A stretch of 64,000 bases of DNA, taken from the NCBI RefSeq assembly GCF_030697375.1, contig NZ_JAUYQD010000053.1:62001-126000 (forward strand), written 5' to 3'. The stretch is from Rhodoferax sp. Its GTDB lineage: Bacteria; Pseudomonadota; Gammaproteobacteria; Burkholderiales; Burkholderiaceae_C. The notes beneath the pieces are model-generated. The model was not told the origin of the DNA, made no database searches, and worked only from the letters and a program-made list of their open reading frames with translations. The position numbers and the translations under genes were made by a program. Positions 8,391 to 17,947 of the stretch are shown here, piece after piece. How positions within the stretch are numbered: the stretch's first letter is position 1; each line of letters opens with the position of its first letter.

Positions 8391-9299
8391 TCAGCCGGTC
8401 AAGCGCTCCAGGGCTTCGCGGTACTTGGCTGCCGTTTTTTCAATCACCTCGTTGGGCACGCGGGGGGCCGGGGGCGTTTTGCTCCAGGGCTTGCCGTCCA
8501 CCTGGGCCTGCTCCAGCCAGTCGCGCACAAACTGCTTGTCGTAGCTGGGCGGGTTGGTGCCTTCCTGGTAACTCTCCTGGGGCCAAAAGCGCGAGGAGTC
8601 GGGGGTCAGCACCTCGTCCATCAGGGTGAGCGTGCCATCGCTGTCCAGACCAAATTCAAACTTGGTGTCGGCGATGATGATGCCCTTGGTCAGCGCAAAC
8701 TCGGCCGCGGCCTTGTAGATGGCGATGGAGATGTCGCGGATACGGGTGGCCAGGTCCAGCCCGATCATGTCCACGGTTTTCTCAAACGTAATGTTTTCGT
8801 CGTGGTCGCCCACCGCAGCTTTGGCCGCCGGGGTGTAGATGGGTTCGGGCAACTTGGAGGCATTTTGCAGACCGGCAGGCAGCTTTACGCCGCACACCGC
8901 ACTGTTCTCCTGGTACTCTTTCCAGCCGCTTCCGGCCAGGTAGCCGCGCACCACGGCTTCCACGGGCAGGGGTTTGAGGCGCTTGACCAGCATGGAGCGA
9001 CCGACCACCTGGGGCACTTCGGCCGGTGTCACCGCGCTCTCGGGCGCCTCACCGGTCAGGTGGATAGGGCACAAATTCAGCCCCTTGGGGCCCAGCTTGT
9101 CGAACCAGAACAATGCCATCTGGGTCAGCAACACGCCTTTGCCCGGAATGGGCTCGCCCATGATCACGTCAAAGGCGCTGAGGCGGTCACTGGCCACCAT
9201 CAGAATGCGGTCGTCGCCGACCGCGTAGTTGTCACGCACCTTGCCACGGGCGAGCAAAGTCAAGGAGCTGAGGGTGGAGGTGTGCAGTGCTGAAGTCAT
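8391..9299 (-). CDS. purC: Phosphoribosylaminoimidazole-succinocarboxamide synthase (SAICAR synthetase)
   Basis: PurC joins CAIR and Asp with ATP to form SAICAR. The motifs [33 protein letters not shown] and IADTKFEFG are diagnostic. I chose the ATG at 9299 (MTSALHTS), giving 302 residues as in related betaproteobacteria. An upstream in-frame ATG at 9371 would translate through a terminator hairpin. No Shine-Dalgarno is visible before 9299. The start lies 12 nt after a complete intrinsic terminator (9311-9352), so either a leader attenuator controls it or its promoter overlaps that structure. Confidence 0.95.
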   Translation of the reverse strand: MTSALHTSTLSSLTLLARGKVRDNYAVGDDRILMVASDRLSAFDVIMGEPIPGKGVLLTQMALFWFDKLGPKGLNLCPIHLTGEAPESAVTPAEVPQVVGRSMLVKRLKPLPVEAVVRGYLAGSGWKEYQENSAVCGVKLPAGLQNASKLPEPIYTPAAKAAVGDHDENITFEKTVDMIGLDLATRIRDISIAIYKAAAEFALTKGIIIADTKFEFGLDSDGTLTLMDEVLTPDSSRFWPQESYQEGTNPPSYDKQFVRDWLEQAQVDGKPWSKTPPAPRVPNEVIEKTAAKYREALERLTG

Positions 9300-9310
9300 G
9301 GTGGGTCCAC

Positions 9311-9352
9311 AAGAAAAAAAGGCTCTGCTCCCGTATTCAGAAGCTGAGCCTT
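9311..9352 (-). terminator. Intrinsic terminator between fba and purC (or purC leader attenuator)
   Basis: On the minus strand, 5' arm AAGGCTCAGCTTC pairs with 3' arm GGAGCAGAGCCTT. There are 12 pairs with one A-A mismatch and one G-U, closing an 8-nt loop, followed directly by TTTTTCTT. This is the clearest Rho-independent terminator in the window. It lies ~90 bp after the fba stop and ends 12 nt before the purC start. Confidence 0.8.
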
Positions 9353-9441
9353 GGATTATCGCAATTTGCAAACAGGGGCGCTAAAACCACCCCGAGCACC
9401 CGCCGACAACCCTGGGGGCTGCGCGGGCGCGCGGGCCGGGC

Positions 9442-10506
9442 TTACTGCACCACCTGTGCCAAATCGCCGCGGGCGTACTTGGCAGCCATGATGTGCAGGT
9501 TGTCGCCCTTGATCTTGCTGCCCTGGCCTTCACAGCCGAATTCCATGTAGCGCTGCTTGCAGATCGCTTTGGCGGCTTCGCGCGCGGGCTTGAGCCATTC
9601 GCGGGCGTCAAATTTGTCGGGGTTCTCGGCCAGGAATTTGCGCACCGCGCCGGTCATGGCCAGGCGGATGTCGGTGTCGATATTGATCTTGCGCACACCG
9701 AATTGGATGGCCTTCTGAATTTCTTCCACCGGCACGCCGTAGGTCTCTTTCATCTTGCCGCCGTACTGGTTGATCAGGGCCAGCAGGTCCTGCGGCACGC
9801 TGCTGGAGCCGTGCATCACCAGGTGGGTGTTGGGGATGCGGGCATTGATTGCCTTCACGCGGCTGATGGCCAGAATGTCGCCTGTGGGCTTGCGGGTGAA
9901 TTTGTAGGCGCCGTGGCTGGTGCCGATGGCAATCGCCAAGGCGTCGAGCTGGGTGGCTTTGACAAACTGGGCGGCTTCTTCGGGGTCGGTCAGCATCTGG
10001 CTGTGGTCCAGCTTGCCTACGGCGCCAATGCCATCTTCTTCACCGGCTTCGCCGGTTTCCAGGGAGCCCAGGCAACCGAGTTCGCCTTCGACCGTCACGC
10101 CGACCTTGTGCGCCATTTCGACCACTTTGCGGGTCACTTCGACGTTGTAATCAAAGGAAGCAGGGGTCTTGCCGTCTTCACGCAAGGAGCCGTCCATCAT
10201 CACCGAGCCGAAGCCCAGGTCGATAGCACCCTGGCAAATGAGGGGGCTTTGGCCATGGTCCTGGTGCATGACCAGTGGAATATGGGGGTAGGCTTCGCAG
10301 GCCGCCTGGATCAGGTGCTTGATGAAGGCTTCCCCGGCGTACTTGCGGGCGCCAGCACTGGCTTGCAGGATCACGGGTGCACCGACCTCATCGGCAGCCG
10401 ACATCACGGCTTGGACCTGCTCCAGGTTGTTGACGTTGAAAGCTGGAATGCCATAGCCATTGACGGCTGCATGGTCCAGTAGTTCGCGCATGGAAACGAG
10501 TGCCAT
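9442..10506 (-). CDS. fba: Fructose-bisphosphate aldolase, class II (Calvin-cycle CbbA type)
   Basis: This zinc-dependent aldolase cleaves or forms fructose-1,6-bisphosphate. Sequence marks are [13 protein letters not shown] at the N-terminus, the zinc-site [21 protein letters not shown], and HGSSSVPQ with the NIDTDIRLA phosphate-binding region. The ATG at 10506 gives 354 residues, the length of the CbbA subfamily, and is preceded by GGAG. Upstream in-frame codons lie in the regulatory region. pyk is transcribed in the same direction 122 bp upstream, with a hairpin, an inverted repeat and paired direct repeats between them. Confidence 0.95.
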   Translation of the reverse strand: MALVSMRELLDHAAVNGYGIPAFNVNNLEQVQAVMSAADEVGAPVILQASAGARKYAGEAFIKHLIQAACEAYPHIPLVMHQDHGQSPLICQGAIDLGFGSVMMDGSLREDGKTPASFDYNVEVTRKVVEMAHKVGVTVEGELGCLGSLETGEAGEEDGIGAVGKLDHSQMLTDPEEAAQFVKATQLDALAIAIGTSHGAYKFTRKPTGDILAISRVKAINARIPNTHLVMHGSSSVPQDLLALINQYGGKMKETYGVPVEEIQKAIQFGVRKINIDTDIRLAMTGAVRKFLAENPDKFDAREWLKPAREAAKAICKQRYMEFGCEGQGSKIKGDNLHIMAAKYARGDLAQVVQ

Positions 10507-10525
10507 AGTGAGATCTCCGCAGAAG

Positions 10526-10544
10526 TTGGTAACCGCTTGGTAAC
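10526..10544. promoter_or_regulatory. Paired direct repeats upstream of fba (candidate operator)
   Basis: TTGGTAAC occurs twice, at 10526-10533 and 10537-10544, with start-to-start spacing of 11 bp, one helical turn. The pair lies 20-38 bp before the fba start codon. The arrangement suits two subunits of a regulator on one DNA face. No regulator is identified. Confidence 0.45.
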
Positions 10545-10556
10545 TTGTACCGATGC

Positions 10557-10583
10557 GGGATTTTAACTGCCGCAGAAAATCCC
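10557..10583. promoter_or_regulatory. Inverted repeat upstream of fba
   Basis: GGGATTTT at 10557-10564 and AAAATCCC at 10576-10583 are perfect 8-bp inverted arms around an 11-nt centre that itself contains CTG-CGG-CAG symmetry on the minus strand. No T-run follows in either direction, so an operator is more likely than a terminator. Confidence 0.4.
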
Positions 10584-10600
10584 GTCTGTTGCGCAAGATC

Positions 10601-10622
10601 ATGGGGGCCCAAAGGCCCCCAT
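10601..10622 (-). terminator. GC-rich hairpin directly after pyk
   Basis: ATGGGGGCC and GGCCCCCAT form a perfect 9-bp stem with a 4-nt CAAA loop, 5 nt beyond the pyk stop codon. No T-run follows on the minus strand, so termination may be weak or need Rho. It could instead stabilise the pyk 3' end. Confidence 0.45.
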
Positions 10623-10627
10623 TTCCA

Positions 10628-12061
10628 TCAGCTCACCTGGCAAATTTTGAGCATGTTGGTACCGCCTGGCGCCCCCATGGGTTCGCCGCAGGTAATGGCA
10701 TAAATATCGCCACTTTGCACAATGCCACGGGTTTTCAGGTGTTTTTCGGCTTCGGCCAATGCCGTATCACGGTCCGCGCTGGTGTCCATCAGCAAAGGGC
10801 GCACATTGCGGTACAGCGTCATTTTGCGCTGTGACGCAACCTTGGGGGTGAGTGCATAAATGGGCACCTGGATCAAATGGCGACTCATCCACAAGGCGGT
10901 GGAGCCGCTGTCGGTCATGGCCACGATGGCCTTGGCGCCCAGGTGGTAGGCCGTGAAAAGCGCCCCCATGGCGATGGACTGATCAATGCGGTGGAAGGTC
11001 TTGCCGGTGAAATCGGCATCCAGCTTGACATGTTCACCGCTTTCGGCGGCCAGGCAGATCTTGGCCATCTCCACCACGGTTTCCAGGGGGTATTTACCCG
11101 CTGCAGTTTCTGCCGACAGCATGACCGCGTCGGTGCCATCCAGCACGGCGTTGGCCACGTCGCTGACCTCGGCACGGGTGGGCACCGGGTTTGTGATCAT
11201 GGACTCCATCATCTGCGTGGCGGTGATCACCACCTTGTCGTGTTCGCGCGCCAGTTTGATCATGCGCTTTTGCAGGGCAGGCACGGCTGCATTGCCCACC
11301 TCCACCGCCAGGTCGCCACGGGCGACCATGATGCCGTCACTGGCGAGCAAGATTTCCAGCAACTTGGGGATCGCCTCGGCGCGTTCGATCTTGGCAATCA
11401 GCGCGGGTTTGTGGTTGTATTCGGCAGCCGCCACGTTGCACAACTGGCGGGCCATTTCCATGTCGGTGGCGTTTTTCGGGAAGCTCACCGCGACATAGTC
11501 GGCCTGGAAGCTCATCGCCGTGCGGATGTCCTCCATGTCTTTGCCCGTCAATGCCGGTGCAGTCAGGCCACCGCCTTGCTTGTTGATGCCCTTGTTGTTG
11601 GACAACTCACCGCCCAACTTGACGGTGGTAAATACCTGTTCGCCCCGGACGGCATCCACCGTGATCACGATCAATCCGTCGTTGAGCAAGAGCACATCAC
11701 CGGCCTTGACTTCACGTGGCAGCGCCTTGTAGTCCAGCCCCACGGCATCAATGTCACCCAACTCGACCCGGGCAGCGTCCAGCACAAACTTTTGACCCGA
11801 TTCCAGAAACACCTTGCCTTCGGCGAACTTGCCGACCCGAATCTTGGGGCCTTGCAGGTCGGCCATGATGGCCACTTCGCGCCCGGCCCGCTGGGCTGCG
11901 GCACGCACCATCGTGGCGCGGTCGATGTGATCTTGCGCCTTGCCATGGCTGAAGTTCAGCCGCACCACATTCACACCAGCGCGAATCATCTCCTCCAGCA
12001 ATGCGGGATCACTGGAAGCGGGGCCAAGGGTGGCGACGATTTTGGTAGCGCGGCGGGGCAT
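10628..12061 (-). CDS. pyk: Pyruvate kinase
   Basis: Pyruvate kinase transfers phosphate from phosphoenolpyruvate to ADP. The 477-residue protein has the expected opening [13 protein letters not shown], the ADLQGPKIR substrate loop and the signature [22 protein letters not shown] follows, with [12 protein letters not shown] near the nucleotide and K+ site. The ATG at 12061 is preceded by a strong AAGGAGAT site at good spacing. It heads a pyk-fba pair on the minus strand. Confidence 0.97.
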   Translation of the reverse strand: MPRRATKIVATLGPASSDPALLEEMIRAGVNVVRLNFSHGKAQDHIDRATMVRAAAQRAGREVAIMADLQGPKIRVGKFAEGKVFLESGQKFVLDAARVELGDIDAVGLDYKALPREVKAGDVLLLNDGLIVITVDAVRGEQVFTTVKLGGELSNNKGINKQGGGLTAPALTGKDMEDIRTAMSFQADYVAVSFPKNATDMEMARQLCNVAAAEYNHKPALIAKIERAEAIPKLLEILLASDGIMVARGDLAVEVGNAAVPALQKRMIKLAREHDKVVITATQMMESMITNPVPTRAEVSDVANAVLDGTDAVMLSAETAAGKYPLETVVEMAKICLAAESGEHVKLDADFTGKTFHRIDQSIAMGALFTAYHLGAKAIVAMTDSGSTALWMSRHLIQVPIYALTPKVASQRKMTLYRNVRPLLMDTSADRDTALAEAEKHLKTRGIVQSGDIYAITCGEPMGAPGGTNMLKICQVS

Positions 12062-12140
12062 GGGGTAATCTCCTTGTAATTAAGTTCCCATTCTCACACG
12101 GAAGTGGTTACATACGAGCATCAGCTTCTGCCCGGCGGCT

Positions 12141-14264
12141 TCAATTCCGCAACAAGAATGCCTCGAACGCGTCCAGTGGAAGCGGCCGGCTGAACAAAAA
12201 ACCTTGGACAAAATCACACTGGTATTGCGTGCTCAGAATGTGCCATTGCGCCTCGGTCTCCACGCCTTCGGCGACCACCTGGAGTTTCAGGTTGTGCGCC
12301 AAACTGATGGTGGCGGCACAAATGGCCACTGCCGTTTCACTGGTTTCAATGCCCATGACAAAAGACCGGTCAATCTTCAGTTGGTCCAAGGGCAAGCGGC
12401 TCAGGTAGGCCAGCGACGAATACCCGGTTCCGTAGTCATCCAGTGAAAACCCGACGCCCATTTCTTTCAAGGCTCCCATCTTGGAGATCACGTCATCGAC
12501 ATCGGAAATCAACAAACTCTCGGTGAGCTCCAGCTTGAGCAAATGGGGCTTGGCGCCGGTTTGCTGCAAAACATCCAAGACCTGTTGGACAAACTCCGGC
12601 TGGTGGAACTGGCGGGCACTGACATTCACCGCCACTTGCAGGTCGCGGGTGCGCTGGTCATCCGCCCAGGCATGGAGTTGGCGACATGCGGTTTCCAGAA
12701 CCCAATAGCCAATGGGCAAAATCAGCCCGGTGTCTTCCGCCAGCGGAATAAAGTCATTGGGCAGAACCAGTCCGCGCTGCGGATGCTGCCAGCGCACCAG
12801 CGCTTCCGCACCCACGACACGGCGCGCCGCATCGACTTGCGGCTGGTAATACAGCCGCAATTGTTGTGATTGGATCGCATCACGCAGTTCCGCTTCCAAG
12901 GCACTACGCAAATCCAATGCCGCCTGCATGGCAGGGTCGAAAAAGCGCATGCCATTGCGCCCCGCATTTTTGGCTTGGTACAAGGCCAGATCAGCATGTT
13001 TGAACAGGTCTTCGACGGAATCGTGGCCTTGGAACAAACCCACCCCGATGCTGAATTTGCAGTGGTATTCGTAATCACCGAGAAGAAAGGGGCGCTTGGT
13101 CGCGTCTTGCAGTTTTTCTCCACGCTGTTTGGCCAGAGCGGCTGCGTCTTCAATGTCCGCCGCCAAGCCTTCCATCAGGACAACGAACTCGTCCCCCCCC
13201 TGGCGTGCCACCGTATCGCCGTCACGCACCACCGCGCTCAGGCGGCTTGCCACCTCCACCAAAAGCAGATCACCGACATCATGGCCCCGCGTGTCATTGA
13301 GCGCCTTGAAGTTGTCCAGATCAATCAGAAAGATCACACCATAGAGACGACTGCGCCCCGCAGCGGCCACCGCCTGGCCCAAGCGGTCGTGTAACAAACG
13401 CCGGTTGGGCAAGCGGGTGAGGGGGTCGTAGTAGGCCAGCCGGTGAATCTCGGCCTCTGCTTCTTTGTCCTCTGTGATGTCGGTAAAACTGGCAACGTAG
13501 TGGCTGATGTTGCCGTCGCCGGCAAAAATGCCTGTAATGGTCAGCATCTCCGCGTAAATCAGGCCGCTTTTTCGCCGGTTCCAGATCTCTCCCTGCCAGT
13601 AGCCTTTTTCCCGAACCGCCTCCCACATGCGCTGGTAAAACAAAGGGGCCTGCCGGCCCGATTTCAACATCGCAGGGGTCTGGCCAACGGCGTCTTCCGC
13701 GCTGTAGCCAGTCAAGCGGGTAAAGGCCGGATTCACCCGCAGTATGACCCCCGAGGCATCAGTGATCATCATCCCGTTCTGCGACGCAAATGCCACTGCA
13801 GAGATGCGCAACTCGTCCTCCACTTGCTGGCGTTCAGCCAGCAACACTTCCAGCATGTCCCGTTGCGCCTCAATTTTTGTACGCAAAGCCTCACGCTCCA
13901 GCAGATTGCGGATGCGCTGGCGGGCAATTTCCACGTTAATCGGCTTGGTGATGTAATCGGCGCCCCCCAGGGCCAGCCCCTGCATTTCCGATTCCGTCTC
14001 GCTCATCACGGTGACAAAAACCACAGGGGTATTTTTCAACGCCGACTCGGCTTTGAGGCGCCGACAGGTCTCAAAACCGTCCATGCCCGGCATCATCACA
14101 TCCACCAAAATCAGGTCTGGCGGAGACTCCATGGCCAATTTCAGCCCCATGGCGCCAGACGTGGCAATCTGCAAGTCAAAGTCCGCCGCCAACACCGCCC
14201 CCAGCGTCAAGAGGTTCTCCGGCGTATCGTCAATCGCCAGAATTTTTGGCCTTGGGTGGGTCAT
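12141..14264 (-). CDS. REC-PAS-GGDEF-EAL cyclic-di-GMP signalling protein
   Basis: The domains run as follows: receiver (residues ~5-125, phospho-acceptor Asp55 in LILVDVMMPGMDG), linker helix, PAS (~145-265, ending YVASFTDITEDKEAEAEI), GGDEF (~275-440) and EAL (~450-695). The cyclase motif GGDEF is intact, with an inhibitory-site RxxD (RDGD) five residues before it. The phosphodiesterase motifs EALVRWQHP, DDYGTGYSS and LKIDRSFV are also intact, so both activities are possible. The chosen ATG at 14264 overlaps the stop of the upstream hybrid kinase as ATGA. An ATG at 14273 is an alternative. The kinase is the likely phosphodonor. Confidence 0.88.
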   Translation of the reverse strand: MTHPRPKILAIDDTPENLLTLGAVLAADFDLQIATSGAMGLKLAMESPPDLILVDVMMPGMDGFETCRRLKAESALKNTPVVFVTVMSETESEMQGLALGGADYITKPINVEIARQRIRNLLEREALRTKIEAQRDMLEVLLAERQQVEDELRISAVAFASQNGMMITDASGVILRVNPAFTRLTGYSAEDAVGQTPAMLKSGRQAPLFYQRMWEAVREKGYWQGEIWNRRKSGLIYAEMLTITGIFAGDGNISHYVASFTDITEDKEAEAEIHRLAYYDPLTRLPNRRLLHDRLGQAVAAAGRSRLYGVIFLIDLDNFKALNDTRGHDVGDLLLVEVASRLSAVVRDGDTVARQGGDEFVVLMEGLAADIEDAAALAKQRGEKLQDATKRPFLLGDYEYHCKFSIGVGLFQGHDSVEDLFKHADLALYQAKNAGRNGMRFFDPAMQAALDLRSALEAELRDAIQSQQLRLYYQPQVDAARRVVGAEALVRWQHPQRGLVLPNDFIPLAEDTGLILPIGYWVLETACRQLHAWADDQRTRDLQVAVNVSARQFHQPEFVQQVLDVLQQTGAKPHLLKLELTESLLISDVDDVISKMGALKEMGVGFSLDDYGTGYSSLAYLSRLPLDQLKIDRSFVMGIETSETAVAICAATISLAHNLKLQVVAEGVETEAQWHILSTQYQCDFVQGFLFSRPLPLDAFEAFLLRN

Positions 14265-16288
14265 GTCAGACATCTCTCCCGTTGTATCGCCGCCATGCTG
14301 CGCAATTGCTCCAGTGTCCAATCAAAACGAAATGCCCGCAGGGCCCTTCCGACTTCCTCTATCTCCATCGCAATGTCCGTGCCTTCCACCAGCATCTGTA
14401 AATCGCTGAAACGGGTCACCGCATCGTACTTGTTCTGAACCAGCAAGGGAATGAGTTCATCGACCAGCGCAATAAACCGGGGACCATTGACCTGCAGCGC
14501 AGGCCCATCAGGCGCGGGCGCGGCCCCCGCACCAAGCCAACGCTCCAAGGCCGACACCAGGGCGTCAAGCGCGACCGGTTTGTGCAAAAAATCGTCCATG
14601 CCTGCGGTGATACAGGCCTCCCGGTCTTTTTCCAAAGCGTCGGCCGTCAGGGCAATGATCGGCAAAGGCGGACGCCCCCTTTCGCGTTCCCACTGGCGTA
14701 TACGTTGGGTTGCGCCGTACCCGTCCAGAACCGGCATATGAATATCCATCAAAATGGCGCTCGGCGTCTCCCCCCGTGCAATGGCATCGACCGCCGCTTG
14801 CCCGTCGTGGACCATGGAAACCTTCAAACCCAGTTTGACCAGCATGGCACCGATGACTTGGCGATTGATGGCATGGTCCTCAACCACCAGAATGTGGCCG
14901 TGAAACTGCGCAAGCCCAGGCGATGCGGGGGTGGGGACCGCCATCGAACGCGCCTCGTTGCGGCTGTTCTCGCCTGCCGGAACAATGGGAGTACGGATGC
15001 GGAACCAAAACCGGGAACCTCCGCCGGGTTCATTGCCTACCCCGACTCCTCCGCCCATCCGTTGGGCCAAATTCCGCACAATGGAGAGCCCCAAACCGGT
15101 ACCGCCAAACTCCCGCGTGGTGGGGGCATTGTCGGCTTGCGAAAACGGCTGAAACAAGCATTCCAGTTGTCCCGCAGGAACACCACGTCCCGTGTCACGC
15201 ACTGAAAATTCCAGCAGGGCCGAATCGCCCTCTCGCGCAATTTCGCACCCTTCCATGTGCACCCATCCCTGCTCCGTGAACTTGATTCCGTTGCCCACCA
15301 GTTTGAACAGCATTTGACGCACGCGGCGCGCATCCGCCTGGTAACGCACCCCCTTCGGCCCCGCCCACGTATAGGTCAAATGCAAAGACTTGTCGCTTGC
15401 CGATCGGGAAAACAAAGTCTGGGTTTCGCGCATGAGCTGCTCCGGCTCAAACACGGTGATCTTGAGCTGAAAGTCGTGGGTCCCGTTTCTGGAAAAATCC
15501 AGCGCATCGTTGAGCAAAGCCAGCAAAGTCTGACCGGAAGTCAGAATGGTCCGTGCATAGTTTTTTTGATCCGCCTCCTTCAAGTTCGGCATCAGCAGCA
15601 TTTGCGCCATGCCCAAAACACCGTTCATAGGCGTGAGAATTTCATGGCGCATCATGGACAAAAAATCCGCCTTGGCACGGTGGGCGGACTCAGCGGCCCT
15701 GCGAGCGTCGCTCGGTGCACCTGTGTCACCGCGCACGGTATGCGGCCCATCCGGTACATGGCGCCGACCGAACCGACCCAACATCCACTGCTGGACCCCT
15801 GCGATCAGCAGCAGGGCCACAGCCATGGCCGCAACAATGGCGAAAAAGAAACCACGCGCCAACCTTTTGGCTTCGGCACGGTCCTCCGCCAGATCGACAT
15901 ACACCGAGAGCTTCGCAAGGGCAAGGTCAGGCAAGCGGATGTCCTGGGTCAGCTTTTCGATCTCCAAAGCTGCCAGCGGCGGCGCTGGATGCAGAGGATA
16001 CAAAGGGCGTCCTGTCGCATCGACCAGTTCGATGCGACGCCAACTCGGCTGGTGCAAGCGCCAGCCGTCGAGCGTGGCGGAGATGCTGGTCAATTCCTTT
16101 TGCACCAAGAGGGGCCGAAGGCCTTCGGCCAGGGTGTCCAGCTTTTGCCGCGTTTCGCGGATCACCATTTGGTCGATGGAATCCTGCAGTGTGGGCTGGA
16201 CCCACAGCACAAAGGCGCCCAGGGCGGCCAGCCCCACAGCACAGGTACGCGCGACCGTTCGAACCAGGGCTGAACCGAAATACACCAT
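14261..16288 (-). CDS. Hybrid sensor histidine kinase (TM-HisKA-HATPase-REC)
   Basis: A 675-residue membrane kinase. Two hydrophobic segments (~13-31 and ~146-165) flank a short ~115-residue extracytoplasmic sensor of no recognised family. A HisKA box follows with phospho-acceptor His215 (MMRHEILTPMNG), then an ATPase domain (GNGIKF, DTGRGVPAG, GGTGLGLSI) and a receiver (ILVVEDHAINRQ, LMDIHMPVLDG). The last ~80 residues may be a short Hpt-like tail, but no Hpt His is clear. It overlaps the REC-PAS-GGDEF-EAL gene by ATGA, so the two form a probable kinase-output pair. The REC-GGDEF gene is divergent. Confidence 0.88.
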   Translation of the reverse strand: MVYFGSALVRTVARTCAVGLAALGAFVLWVQPTLQDSIDQMVIRETRQKLDTLAEGLRPLLVQKELTSISATLDGWRLHQPSWRRIELVDATGRPLYPLHPAPPLAALEIEKLTQDIRLPDLALAKLSVYVDLAEDRAEAKRLARGFFFAIVAAMAVALLLIAGVQQWMLGRFGRRHVPDGPHTVRGDTGAPSDARRAAESAHRAKADFLSMMRHEILTPMNGVLGMAQMLLMPNLKEADQKNYARTILTSGQTLLALLNDALDFSRNGTHDFQLKITVFEPEQLMRETQTLFSRSASDKSLHLTYTWAGPKGVRYQADARRVRQMLFKLVGNGIKFTEQGWVHMEGCEIAREGDSALLEFSVRDTGRGVPAGQLECLFQPFSQADNAPTTREFGGTGLGLSIVRNLAQRMGGGVGVGNEPGGGSRFWFRIRTPIVPAGENSRNEARSMAVPTPASPGLAQFHGHILVVEDHAINRQVIGAMLVKLGLKVSMVHDGQAAVDAIARGETPSAILMDIHMPVLDGYGATQRIRQWERERGRPPLPIIALTADALEKDREACITAGMDDFLHKPVALDALVSALERWLGAGAAPAPDGPALQVNGPRFIALVDELIPLLVQNKYDAVTRFSDLQMLVEGTDIAMEIEEVGRALRAFRFDWTLEQLRSMAAIQRERCLT

Positions 16289-16467
16289 GCGATGCCTGCC
16301 TCCCAGTGGTGGCTGCCGAACAGATGGGAGTCTCTGTGAAAAACGATTCTAAATCCAAGCCAGTCCACATGTCCTGCCCGGCGGGACACCATGGCCAGTT
16401 TCGACCTCACACGGGGTGTGGTTCAATGTGCACTTCTGATCCGCAAACTCCGCATTTCGATCTGACC

Positions 16468-17424
16468 ATGTTCGACGATACGACTCCCATCAGCAATTTG
16501 CTGGATCCCTCGCGCACCAAACCCAAGCTGTTGCTGGTGGATGATCAGCCCATCAACATTCAAGTGCTGTACCAAATTTTTGCGGCAGACTTTCAAGTCT
16601 TTATGGCCACCAGCGGTGCGCAGGCCTTGACCATTTGCAAAACCAACCCTCCCGACTTGGTGCTGCTCGACATTGTGATGCCGGGGATGGATGGCTTTGA
16701 GGTCTGCACCGAACTCAAGGCCGACGAAGCCACGCGCAACATTCCCGTCATTTTTGTGACCGCGCACACCGATGCGGCACAGGAGACCCATGGACTGGAC
16801 CTGGGGGCGGTGGACTTTATTTCCAAACCGGTCAACCCGGCCGTGGTACGCGCCCGGGTCAAGACCCACCTGACCCTCAAGCTGCAATCGGACGTGATGC
16901 GCACGTTGGTGTTTTTGGATGGGCTGACGGGTGTCTACAACCGCCGCTATTTCGACCAGCAACTGGTGATTGAAGTCGCGCGCTCTGCACGCAATGGGTC
17001 TCCCCTGGCCCTGATCATGCTGGACGTTGACTTTTTCAAGGCCTTTAACGATTTGTACGGGCACCAACTGGGCGATGATTGCTTGAAGCATATTGCCCTT
17101 GCATTGAAGAAGAACCTGCGCCGCCCCGCCGATCTGGTGGCACGCTACGGCGGCGAGGAGTTTGCGTGCATCTTGCCCGACACGTCTTTGGATGACGCGA
17201 TGAACATTGCCCGGGCGCTGGAGCAGGGAGTACGGGATCTGCATATTGCCCACGCGGGCTCCAGCGTCGCCCAAGTCATCACCATCAGCCTGGGGATCGC
17301 CGGCCGGGTGGGCATTACGCCCAGCGATGCCAACGCGTTGTTAACGGAAGCGGACACCCAACTGTACAAGGCCAAACACGCCGGACGTCGCCAAGCCTGT
17401 GGCGCGGCACTTCCACTGGCATAG
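16468..17424 (+). CDS. REC-GGDEF diguanylate cyclase (PleD/WspR-like response regulator)
   Basis: The receiver (residues ~18-135, phospho-acceptor Asp68 in LVLLDIVMPGMDGF) is joined to a GGDEF domain (~145-315) with catalytic GGEEF. RPAD lies five residues upstream, the RxxD inhibitory site, so c-di-GMP synthesis with product inhibition is expected. The start is uncertain. ATG 16468 (MFDDTTP) leaves a normal lead into the receiver, and ATG 16426 would add 14 residues. Neither has a good ribosome-binding site. It is divergent from the hybrid kinase, which may phosphorylate it. Confidence 0.85.
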   Translation: MFDDTTPISNLLDPSRTKPKLLLVDDQPINIQVLYQIFAADFQVFMATSGAQALTICKTNPPDLVLLDIVMPGMDGFEVCTELKADEATRNIPVIFVTAHTDAAQETHGLDLGAVDFISKPVNPAVVRARVKTHLTLKLQSDVMRTLVFLDGLTGVYNRRYFDQQLVIEVARSARNGSPLALIMLDVDFFKAFNDLYGHQLGDDCLKHIALALKKNLRRPADLVARYGGEEFACILPDTSLDDAMNIARALEQGVRDLHIAHAGSSVAQVITISLGIAGRVGITPSDANALLTEADTQLYKAKHAGRRQACGAALPLA

Positions 17425-17452
17425 GTGTCTGCCTTCCATGCCTCCTTAATTG

Positions 17453-17502
17453 ACCTGTAGCCCCCGTGCAATAAGCGTGGGCAGCTACCGAATAGATAGC
17501 AA
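17453..17502 (+). repeat. 50-nt dispersed repeat, diverged intergenic copy
   Basis: It lies between the convergent ends of the REC-GGDEF gene and the lone receiver gene, ending 7 nt before the latter's stop. It keeps CCTGTAGCCC, GCAGCTA and ATAGCAA at family spacing, but the middle box is altered and two stop codons break the frame that is open in other copies. Confidence 0.65.
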
Positions 17503-17509
17503 GAAACAG

Positions 17510-17938
17510 CTATGCCAGCATGGAAAGCAAGGGGGACAATGCCGATCTTCCCACGGGCTTGTTGACGGCCCCCAGCAGCGTAAAACGCCGCAACTGGGCC
17601 ACCATGGACGCCGCGCGCATGACATCGTCACTCTGGCCTGACACAATGATCAGCGCACCTGCATAGCCCACCTTGGCGAGCGACTCCATGAACTGAAAGC
17701 CGTCCATGCCCGGCATGTGCAGGTCAATCAGCATGAGGTGAAAGCCTTGTGGACTGGCCGACAGCTTTTGCAAGGCCTGGCTGCCACTGCTTGCCGTTGC
17801 AACATCGACAACGCCCAACCCGAGCAGGATTTCCGAAATTAATTCAAGCTGAAATGCATCGTCATCCACCAGCAAAACCTTGAGGTCACGGCGGCTGGAA
17901 GGACGGGCTGCGATGTTCTTGGCAAAGAGGGGGGTCAT
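17510..17938 (-). CDS. Stand-alone receiver (response regulator) protein
   Basis: A protein of 142 residues that is a single REC domain: acidic VLLVDDDAF, phospho-acceptor Asp in LMLIDLHMPGMDGF, and NKPVG with the conserved Lys. There is no output domain. It is co-directional with and 9 bp downstream of the chemoreceptor gene, so it may act as a CheY-like shuttle or phosphate sink for that receptor's pathway. Its receiver resembles that of the REC-EAL protein (VDDDAFQ). Confidence 0.85.
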   Translation of the reverse strand: MTPLFAKNIAARPSSRRDLKVLLVDDDAFQLELISEILLGLGVVDVATASSGSQALQKLSASPQGFHLMLIDLHMPGMDGFQFMESLAKVGYAGALIIVSGQSDDVMRAASMVAQLRRFTLLGAVNKPVGRSALSPLLSMLA

Positions 17939-17947
17939 AGTATTAGG

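Noticed and set aside
12062-12090. HexR-like site (TGTAATTAA) before pyk
   Set aside because: Only one half-site matches; the second half reads GTTCCC, and the region overlaps the ribosome-binding site.
15715-16467. N-terminal extension of the REC-GGDEF protein into the divergent kinase gene
   Set aside because: The extension is antisense to the kinase and does not resemble any domain. The receiver begins normally from the ATG at 16468 or 16426.
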